Virus record (IMG/VR): IMGVR_UViG_3300033145_001481
Span: 1-28,345 of that record
DNA length: 28,345 nt
Origin: a virus
Strand: one strand, 5' to 3'
The notes beneath the pieces were generated by a model, which worked only from the letters and a program-made list of their open reading frames with translations, was not told where the DNA came from and did no database searches. Positions 7,309 through 12,905 of this stretch are shown in pieces. Made by a program: the position numbers and the translations under genes. Each line of letters begins with the position of its first letter. Positions within the stretch are counted from its first letter, which is position 1.

Positions 7309-8355
7309 TTACAAATTTAGTGGACATTGATTTTGATTTTTTTCTAATAACGTTCTGAATGTATTAAAAGGTGGAGAATTTTGCCATAATGTAGTGATTG
7401 ATTTTTTATCTGTTATAGGTCTTGACCAAAAAACACGATCTGCAAAACTACAAGGCATAAAATGCATATCGGGTGTAATATATGCTGACATTCTTGCGCC
7501 TTCACATGTATCAATGGATAATTGTTGTAATTTATTACCCTGAGAATATTTAGTTGTATGATTAACCAAACAGCTATCCATACCAATTTTGAATTTACAT
7601 TTTGGTTTGAATATTAATTCTGAAAACTGTTGTAATTGATTGATGGTTGGGATTTTTGAATACATATATTTTGCTGCACCCTGTGGTTTAAATAAAAGAA
7701 AAATTACAGCATTTAACTTATCAATATCAACTTTTTCTTTCCATATATCTTTTCCTTCAAGCATATTCATTGCTATATTATGTGATATTCTAGAATAAAT
7801 AAAATGGATATTAGTTTTTATCCCAGCATTAATAAATTTTTCTATGCTAATATATGTATTATCCATTGTTTTTAATGTTATTTTATCATCTATTATTTCT
7901 TCATAAAAAATTTGGCTTACAGCTACAGCACCACAAAGTTTTGATAATTCAATTTCTTCTTCTGTTAAATTGATACCGCTTGTTGTATAATTAGGAACGA
8001 CTCTATTTTCTCTACAGTATTCAAGAATTTCTTTGAAGTTTTCATGCTTATTTGGATCACCCCTTCCACCCAATGCAACCTGATTAACATGATGCTTGAC
8101 CTCATCAATAATTTCTTTGAAGTTTTCCAATAACATATTGGGTTGATTTATATGTCCTTGATAGCAAAATTTACACTTGTTTTCACATGTACCCATTATA
8201 CCGATATCCAATAAGGATGGTAATTCTAATACAAAAGGATCTTCATTTCCATTAATTCCTTGAGTAATTTCCAGACCGGTTTTACTATTGAATAATATTG
8301 AATATTTATCATTCTGAAACCTCTTATCAAATATTTTCTCTAAATTTTTAAGCAA
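7309..8355 (-). CDS. Radical SAM enzyme with C-terminal cysteine-rich (SPASM-like) region
   Basis: 348 residues from a TTG at 8355, chosen because AAGGAG lies 6 bases before it. An ATG at 8406 would overlap the upstream gene more and lacks such a site. The cluster motif C57-x3-C61-x2-C64 (CENKCKFCYQG) binds the 4Fe-4S cluster and S-adenosylmethionine. GGRGDP at about 96-101 stands where the GGEP-like loop is expected. C-terminal cysteines at about 253, 262, 284, 302 and 344 (CEGARMSAY...MPCSF...CPLNL) suggest one or more auxiliary clusters of the SPASM/Twitch type used on peptide or protein substrates. The substrate is unknown. The gene sits in an operon with two proteins sharing a fixed N-terminus. 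Confidence 0.85.
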   Translation of the reverse strand: MLKNLEKIFDKRFQNDKYSILFNSKTGLEITQGINGNEDPFVLELPSLLDIGIMGTCENKCKFCYQGHINQPNMLLENFKEIIDEVKHHVNQVALGGRGDPNKHENFKEILEYCRENRVVPNYTTSGINLTEEEIELSKLCGAVAVSQIFYEEIIDDKITLKTMDNTYISIEKFINAGIKTNIHFIYSRISHNIAMNMLEGKDIWKEKVDIDKLNAVIFLLFKPQGAAKYMYSKIPTINQLQQFSELIFKPKCKFKIGMDSCLVNHTTKYSQGNKLQQLSIDTCEGARMSAYITPDMHFMPCSFADRVFWSRPITDKKSITTLWQNSPPFNTFRTLLEKNQNQCPLNL

Positions 8356-8361
8356 TTTAAT

Positions 8362-8367
8362 CTCCTT
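8362..8367 (-). promoter_or_regulatory. Ribosome binding site deciding a TTG start for the radical SAM gene
   Basis: AAGGAG on the minus strand is 6 bases from TTG at 8355 and overlaps the stop codon (8366-8368) of the upstream membrane-anchored gene, so translation of the two is probably coupled. Confidence 0.6.
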
Positions 8368-8602
8368 ATAACTTTTTAAAGGTTGATTGTTTGTCTGAAC
8401 TTTCACCTAATTTTTTAATATTAGATTCTTTATTATCTCCTTTTGGTTGTATTTCTGTTGTTTTCTCATCTTTTTCTTCTTTTGAAATTGGCAATTTAGA
8501 TTGGTTTTTTGGTTGATTTAATTCTTCTTTAATAGTTTCAATCTGCACTTTAACAGCTTCTACTGTCTTTTGTAATTCTTTCTTAATATTAGAAGTTGAA
8601 TC
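8366..8602 (-). CDS. C-terminal part of frameshifted membrane-anchored Lys/Glu-rich protein
   Basis: This frame is open back to about 8605 and ends at TAA 8366-8368. It reads DSTSNIKKELQKTVEAVKVQ... and then a low-complexity tail rich in Lys, Glu, Ser and Gln (KEEKDEKTTEIQPKGDNKES). Heptad-like hydrophobic spacing at the start suggests a short coiled coil. A GTG at 8548 could give a 60-residue protein, but there is no ribosome site, so it is read here as the continuation of the 8589-8759 frame. Joined across the five-base run at 8603-8607, the product is about 130 residues. Confidence 0.5.
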   Translation of the reverse strand, partial: DSTSNIKKELQKTVEAVKVQIETIKEELNQPKNQSKLPISKEEKDEKTTEIQPKGDNKESNIKKLGESSDKQSTFKKL

Positions 8603-8759
8603 TTTTTACTTGTTTAGTTATAGTTGATTGTTGCTGAGTTTCAATTGCCATTTCACCTTTATCTTTGTTATCATCATCGTTAAAAATTATATTATACATG
8701 AAGATACAAAAGATAATGGTTCCAATTCCGAATCCTCCACTACTGCTTTTACTTGACAC
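8589..8759 (-). CDS. Small membrane protein, N-terminal part (frameshifted)
   Basis: 56 residues from a GTG at 8759 with GGAGG nine bases before it. The order is a Ser/Gly-rich start (SSKSSSGGFG), one hydrophobic segment (IGTIIFCIFMYNIIF, residues about 12-26), then an acidic turn (NDDDNKDKGE) and a Gln-rich stretch ending at TAA 8589. Deleting one A from the run at 8603-8607 keeps the frame open into the Lys/Glu-rich tail, so the intact gene was probably about 130 residues. This predicts a single-pass membrane protein with a long charged cytoplasmic tail. It is the first gene of the minus-strand cassette. Function unknown. Confidence 0.6.
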   Translation of the reverse strand: MSSKSSSGGFGIGTIIFCIFMYNIIFNDDDNKDKGEMAIETQQQSTITKQVKRFNF

Positions 8760-8819
8760 TATTATACCTCCTTAAAAAAATTAGATAAATACTTTATTCA
8801 ATAATTAATATATATAGTT

Positions 8820-8837
8820 GTCAATTTATTAATTGAC
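8820..8837. promoter_or_regulatory. Palindrome in the divergent intergenic region (operator candidate)
   Basis: GTCAATT-TATT-AATTGAC is a perfect 7-bp inverted repeat between the divergent genes starting at 8759 (-) and 8902 (+). Read on the minus strand it includes TTGACA, a possible -35 box, with AT-rich sequence after it. A regulator binding here could control both directions (inference). Confidence 0.4.
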
Positions 8838-8851
8838 GATATCCTCTAAAA

Positions 8852-8870
8852 TTTAGAACAAAATATAAAT
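8852..8870 (+). promoter_or_regulatory. Recurring promoter-like motif (copy 4, best match)
   Basis: TTTAGAACAAAATATAAAT lies 31 bases before the HAD gene start at 8902 and is the fullest version of the repeated motif. The TATAAAT core resembles the T4 late promoter TATAAATA. It could drive the whole tube-to-wedge operon. Confidence 0.55.
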
Positions 8871-8901
8871 CTTAGTGTATGTCTTTCACGGTAAGGATAT
8901 T

Positions 8902-9423
8902 ATGAATCTTGAAAAATATTTACTTAAAGTACAATCTAAAGAGGCAGTAGGTCCTTTTGCGATAGATTCTTTCCCGCAAAAAAAGAAGAAAAGAAAAAAA
9001 CAAATAATTCGATCAATTTACCCAAATGAAAACTGGATCGCTATTGAGGAAAGAAGGGCTATGATCGACCTCGATGGAACTATCCATAAATATTCAAAAG
9101 GTTACGCTGATGGTCAAATTTATGATGATCCATTTGCAGGAGCAAAAAAAGTTATTGATTGGTTAAAAAGCAAAGGATATGAAATAGTTATATTTACTAC
9201 TAGAGCATCAAAAGAAAATGCTAAAGATGTTGGCGGTGATCATGAAACAGAAATTGCTAATATTGAAAATTGGTTATCGGATAATGATATTTATTTTGAC
9301 CGAGTGACTGCTGAGAAACTAGCTGCTGATTTTTATATTGATGATAAAGCAATATTCATTAAAAATGGAAATTGGGATGCAGTTATGAAAACAATTAAAA
9401 TGAGGATGAAATATAGCCTTTAA
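8902..9423 (+). CDS. HAD-superfamily phosphatase
   Basis: 173 residues from ATG 8902 (TAAGGA before it). The N-terminal 45 residues end in a strongly basic stretch (KKKKRKK at 27-33). The HAD core follows: motif I MIDLDGT with D56 and D58, motif II Thr at 99-100 (IFTTRAS), Lys near 139 and motif IV DFYIDD with D147/D148. This predicts a Mg-dependent phosphohydrolase acting through an Asp-phosphate. Phage relatives include polynucleotide-kinase 3'-phosphatase-like and nucleotidase-like proteins; the substrate cannot be fixed here. There is no kinase domain. The gene lies between the sheath and tube genes and is first in the operon that includes the tail tube. Confidence 0.8.
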   Translation: MNLEKYLLKVQSKEAVGPFAIDSFPQKKKKRKKQIIRSIYPNENWIAIEERRAMIDLDGTIHKYSKGYADGQIYDDPFAGAKKVIDWLKSKGYEIVIFTTRASKENAKDVGGDHETEIANIENWLSDNDIYFDRVTAEKLAADFYIDDKAIFIKNGNWDAVMKTIKMRMKYSL

Positions 9424-9440
9424 ATTGGAGGAATAAAGTA

Positions 9441-10163
9441 ATGGCAATAAAAAATTCTTTTACAAATGTGCCAAATAACAGATTAACTCGTAACTTTGGT
9501 GGTACGGTTGCTGGAGTTGCTGATCCATACGTTACTGGGTATCATTTTATTTATTTTGCTAAACTACCACCAGCATTACCTGATTATGCACAATTACCAG
9601 ATAATGGTACAATCAAAAATCTTTTGGCTGGTGCATGTTTATCAGTTACTCCACCAGGTGGAACTCTAAATAAAGTAGAATTTACTGGATTGGGTGGAAT
9701 TAAATGGGCGGTTCCAGCAAATATTGATTATGGAAATTCTGTTTCAGTTAAATTCTTGGAATTTAATGGGATACCTATTTTAAATATTTTCCATGGTTGG
9801 ATGAAAATGATAAGAGATTATAGAAGTGGCACAACAGGTCTTACTGATAACGCCGATGGTCTTGGTTATACAAAAGCTACATATGCGGGAATTATGTATT
9901 ACTGGACTACAGCACCTGATGCAAGAACTGTTGAATATTATGCTGCATATGATGGCATATTTCCAACAAAAGATCCACAAGATTTATTTACGAGTGATGT
10001 TGAAACCATAGGCAGATTAGACACAGAAATTGAATTTAATGTAGATTACATCTGGCACGAAGCTTGGACGAAAGAGAAATGTCAAGCTCTAGCTGAAGAA
10101 GTATATGGTATTAAAGAAAGTGTTATTGATGTTTATGGTACAAGAGTTGATGAAGCTACATAA
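9441..10163 (+). CDS. Tail tube protein (gp19-like)
   Basis: 240 residues; ATG after GGAGG, 17 bases downstream of the HAD gene. Recognisable tube features are PPGGTLNKVEFTGLGGIKWAVP, the helix region HGWMKMIRDYRSG, and the C-terminal part GIFPTKDPQDLFTSDVETIG...EIEFNVDYIWHEAW, which matches the tube-protein pattern of distant T4-like phages. It is longer than T4 gp19 (163 residues). Hexameric rings of this protein stack to form the inner tail tube through which DNA passes. The position before the assembly and wedge genes fits. Assignment is from pattern recognition. Confidence 0.8.
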   Translation: MAIKNSFTNVPNNRLTRNFGGTVAGVADPYVTGYHFIYFAKLPPALPDYAQLPDNGTIKNLLAGACLSVTPPGGTLNKVEFTGLGGIKWAVPANIDYGNSVSVKFLEFNGIPILNIFHGWMKMIRDYRSGTTGLTDNADGLGYTKATYAGIMYYWTTAPDARTVEYYAAYDGIFPTKDPQDLFTSDVETIGRLDTEIEFNVDYIWHEAWTKEKCQALAEEVYGIKESVIDVYGTRVDEAT

Positions 10164-10209
10164 TTGAAAAATTTAAAATTAAAACGTGAACAGAAAGGAG
10201 ATAAAATAA

Positions 10210-10995
10210 ATGTTTAAAGGATTTGATATTAAGTATCCGGAATATGAGGTTCACACACCTCACACTAATTTGTCTTATAATGTAAGATCTTTAAATGTTC
10301 AAGAAGAAGAAAGGTTAAAAGGAAGTTTACTTTCTGCAATTAAAGTTAATGAACATTTAAATAAATGTATTTATGAGGCAATTACAAAAAAGCCAGAAGA
10401 AATTAAAAACTATGATACATTTTTAAAATCGACTACACTTAAAGATAGAGATGCATTGTTATATGGTCTTTATCATATTACTTATGAAGAGATCAGAAAT
10501 TATGATGTTTCATGTTCCTCATGTAGAAAGGAATATCCTGTAACAGTTAAAGCATCATCCACATTTAGTATGAATTCTTACCCTCTTACTGATATCTTAA
10601 CAAAAGAAATACAAGTTGAACTTCCTATATCTAAAGGTGTTTGTGCTGTTATTAAACAACCAACTTTATTTGATGAGATGACTGCATTAAAAAGTATGGG
10701 TGTTGTTTCTGGAGTTAATATGGATATATTAACAGAAACTCTCATACTCAGCAAATTTCAACAAAATCCTGAGTCAGGTGATACCATAATTTATTCAGAA
10801 AGAGATGATATTATGGATGCATATATGAGTTTGCCATCTAAGGATAAAAGAAAAATATATAAAGAATATAAAGAGGAATTTGGTCAATATGGCATTTCTT
10901 TAAAAATGCTTAGCACTTGTATTCATTGTGGTGCTCAAGATGAAATTGATATTGACCTTGTGGAAAACTTTTTTCGTATGGTGCACTCAATCTGA
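10210..10995 (+). CDS. gp26-like baseplate/tail assembly protein (likely frameshift donor)
   Basis: 261 residues; ATG after AAAGGAG. The N-terminal region is helical (LNVQEEERLKGSLLSAI). DRDALLYGLYHITYEEIRNYDVSCSSC resembles the T4 gp26-type baseplate protein family, where an aromatic helix precedes a zinc-binding insert. C102/C105 and C237/C240 can form the zinc site. In T4, gp26 acts in building the baseplate hub. Here the gene follows the tail tube, the usual place of tail assembly chaperones. At TTTTTTC (10969-10975) a +1 shift would replace the last residues (RMVHSI) by a 66-residue helical extension, giving about 321 residues. Confidence 0.65.
   Translation: MFKGFDIKYPEYEVHTPHTNLSYNVRSLNVQEEERLKGSLLSAIKVNEHLNKCIYEAITKKPEEIKNYDTFLKSTTLKDRDALLYGLYHITYEEIRNYDVSCSSCRKEYPVTVKASSTFSMNSYPLTDILTKEIQVELPISKGVCAVIKQPTLFDEMTALKSMGVVSGVNMDILTETLILSKFQQNPESGDTIIYSERDDIMDAYMSLPSKDKRKIYKEYKEEFGQYGISLKMLSTCIHCGAQDEIDIDLVENFFRMVHSI
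10969..10975 (+). other. Candidate programmed frameshift site (TTT TTT C)
   Basis: In the gp26-like frame the codons are TTT TTT CGT. A +1 slip lets Phe-tRNA re-pair from TTT to TTC and enters the downstream frame (GTA TGG TGC), which stays open to 11176. Tail assembly genes of many phages use such shifts, mostly -1, with some reported +1 and -2 cases. A simple indel is the alternative. Confidence 0.5.
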
Positions 10996-11176
10996 TCAAT
11001 TAAATAAATATAGAGACACTCTTGAGAAGAATATTTTTTCATGCATGGAAATGAGTAAGCAGTCTTATGCAGAAACAATGTCAATGCCTGTTAAAAGATT
11101 TTATAATTATCTTAAATGGAAAACAGACTTAGAAGAAGAAAAACAAAAAATGATTCTCGAAGAAGTGGCTAAATAA
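10976..11176 (+). CDS. Frameshift extension of the gp26-like protein
   Basis: 66 residues in the +1 frame, from just after the slip site to TAA at 11174-11176: VWCTQSDQLNKYRDTLEKN...SCMEMSKQSYAETMSMPVKRFYNYLKWKTDLEEEKQKM. It is helical and charged. The S-x-x-E...MPVxRFxxYL pattern resembles C-terminal parts of tail assembly chaperones. No start codon with a ribosome site lies at its beginning; the first in-frame ATG is at 11045. Translation by frameshift from the upstream gene is therefore more likely than independent initiation. The next gene starts 16 bases later. Confidence 0.55.
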   Translation, partial: VWCTQSDQLNKYRDTLEKNIFSCMEMSKQSYAETMSMPVKRFYNYLKWKTDLEEEKQKMILEEVAK

Positions 11177-11192
11177 TATTGGAGGATATAAT

Positions 11193-11756
11193 ATGGGTGC
11201 AGTTGTCGACTATTTACAAGAAAACTATTTACATGAACAAATTATAGTTCTAGATGAGAGTATTGCGTCATGGTTAAAAAATTTTAACATAAAAAATCTT
11301 ATTAATAAATTTGATTCCGCAGTAAAAAAGAAGGATCCTGCAATGATTGAGACATTGCTTAAAGTAATACCAAAAACTGATTTTAGAACACTATATACAA
11401 TAGGTTCAAAAGTTGATGAAAACTTTTCTGCTGCGTTTGATGCAATAAAAAAAGAAGCTGGAACTAAATTTTCTACATTAAAAGGAATGAAACTTGATTT
11501 GTTTTCTTTAATAATTTCTACTACAATTGTTATGAAACCAGATCTTAAAAAAGCATCAAAAGATGTTATTAATGATATAAGTACAAAACTTAAAAAAGTT
11601 GGAGTTAAACATTTTAGCGGTGACGCTTTAGTTGGTCTAACATTATTAATACTATCGGGTGTATTAGTTTCTGCTACTTTAGCGAGTTTAAGTATGGATC
11701 CATTGATATGGAGTATTGCTATAGTTGGATTAGCAATGCTTGTTTTTATGAGATAA
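11193..11756 (+). CDS. Unknown protein with two C-terminal membrane helices
   Basis: 187 residues; ATG follows GGAGG. Residues 1-125 are soluble and helical with many Lys (LKNFNIKNLINKFDSAVKKKDPAMIE; KKASKDVINDISTKLKKVGVKH). Residues about 145-166 (ALVGLTLLILSGVLVSATLASL) and 169-186 (DPLIWSIAIVGLAMLVFM) form a membrane hairpin. There is no signal peptide and no enzyme motif. It sits between the tail assembly genes and gp25, so a virion or tail-tip protein that meets the host membrane is possible. A holin is less likely because of the long soluble part and the location. Confidence 0.65.
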   Translation: MGAVVDYLQENYLHEQIIVLDESIASWLKNFNIKNLINKFDSAVKKKDPAMIETLLKVIPKTDFRTLYTIGSKVDENFSAAFDAIKKEAGTKFSTLKGMKLDLFSLIISTTIVMKPDLKKASKDVINDISTKLKKVGVKHFSGDALVGLTLLILSGVLVSATLASLSMDPLIWSIAIVGLAMLVFMR

Positions 11757-11769
11757 GGAGATTTAATTT

Positions 11770-12222
11770 ATGGCCAGTCTGTTAAGAAGATTCGATAAAC
11801 AAGTTATTGGATCCGATGGTAATATTTATGATTATTTGGCCAAGATTACTGCAAGTGGAGATTTTAAACGAGTTCATGATTTAGATGTTATTATTACATC
11901 TTGGAATAATATTTTATTAACTCCAAAAAGGACTTATTTACATGATCCACAATATGGTAGCAATCTTCATAAGTTAATTTTTGAACCTGTCGATGATACA
12001 ACAATCGAATCAATTAAATCAGAACTTGTAGATACTTTAATGTTTTATGATGATAGAGCAACTATCGAAGACATTGATGTTATAATAAATGCAAATGGCA
12101 AAGGATATAATTTGAATATTTATGTTGCTTATGAAGGTTCATCAGGAACATTGTCTGTTTCATTTGATGACAGTACAGTGCTTGCACAACAATCAGGTTC
12201 TGGAGGCGATCCAATACCATGA
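11770..12222 (+). CDS. Baseplate wedge subunit, gp25-like
   Basis: 150 residues; ATG after AAGGAG. The GPW/gp25 family core is clear: ITSWNNILLTPKRTYLHDPQYG at about 42-63, then LHKLIFEPVDDTTIESIKSELVDTL. T4 gp25 is 132 residues. The protein links the inner baseplate to the sheath and is thought to start sheath assembly; members share the gp25 fold despite the old lysozyme label. The stop overlaps the next start (ATGA), so the two genes are translated together. Confidence 0.9.
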   Translation: MASLLRRFDKQVIGSDGNIYDYLAKITASGDFKRVHDLDVIITSWNNILLTPKRTYLHDPQYGSNLHKLIFEPVDDTTIESIKSELVDTLMFYDDRATIEDIDVIINANGKGYNLNIYVAYEGSSGTLSVSFDDSTVLAQQSGSGGDPIP

Positions 12223-12893
12223 GCACTCAAAAATATGAACGTATATATGACTACATACATGAATATCAACAATTAGTTTATGATTTTTATAGTAAAGATG
12301 TAGTCGCTTTTCTTACAACATATTATCATATAGATACAACCAATACAGTTTGGGATGATGAAAATCTTATGGGTGGTTCATATGATAGGATAGGTGAGTT
12401 TTCAGGTTTGCGTTTTAATAAAATTTTATTATTACCTGTTTATTATTCAGAAGAAATGTCAACAACATATGACGCTCAAGATATTGGTTATATTAAAGAT
12501 GGAGATACATCGTTTGTAATACCAAGTACATATGGATTTGTTCCACTACCGGGAGATAAACTAAAATTAGAACAAGAGTATTTACGACCAACAAATAATA
12601 TATATCCAATTTACTATGTTGGTGGTGTTGAAAAAACATCAAATACAGATAGAATATTCTATCGACTAAAACTTCATGTTGAACAAAGCGTGACTGAAGT
12701 TCAATTAGATGAACAAGTATCAGAGCCTGTCTATACATTTTTTGAGTATGATAAGCAAATTCATACTCTAAGTGATGCACAATTTATGACACAACTTTTA
12801 TCTAAAAATGAAGATCTAAAAGAATGTATTAAAAATAATTTGTATGATAAAAGAAGTGGATACTATTTTGATCATGGTGTAGGCCCATGCTAA
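12219..12893 (+). CDS. Virion protein between gp25 and gp6, unassigned
   Basis: 224 residues; the ATG overlaps the gp25 stop by 4 bases. It is rich in Tyr, Asp and Glu, with a helical start (YERIYDYIHEYQQLVYDFY) and then a beta-rich body (GEFSGLRFNKILLLPVYYSEE; STYGFVPLPGDKLKLEQ; DRIFYRLKLHVEQSVTEVQ). The end contains GYYFDHGVGPC. There is no catalytic motif, signal or membrane helix. It lies between two baseplate wedge genes in a tightly packed operon, which makes a baseplate or neck role likely. It does not look like T4 gp53. No symbol is assigned. Confidence 0.65.
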   Translation: MSTQKYERIYDYIHEYQQLVYDFYSKDVVAFLTTYYHIDTTNTVWDDENLMGGSYDRIGEFSGLRFNKILLLPVYYSEEMSTTYDAQDIGYIKDGDTSFVIPSTYGFVPLPGDKLKLEQEYLRPTNNIYPIYYVGGVEKTSNTDRIFYRLKLHVEQSVTEVQLDEQVSEPVYTFFEYDKQIHTLSDAQFMTQLLSKNEDLKECIKNNLYDKRSGYYFDHGVGPC

Positions 12894-12905
12894 ACGAGGA
12901 ATAAA

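Noticed and set aside
11193-11756. Holin call for the two-helix protein
   Set aside because: The 125-residue soluble part and a position amid tail genes do not fit a holin, and no lysin is adjacent.
12493-12780. Minus-strand 95-codon frame
   Set aside because: Shadow of the virion protein gene between gp25 and gp6; His/Leu/Tyr-rich composition is typical of antisense AT-rich DNA.
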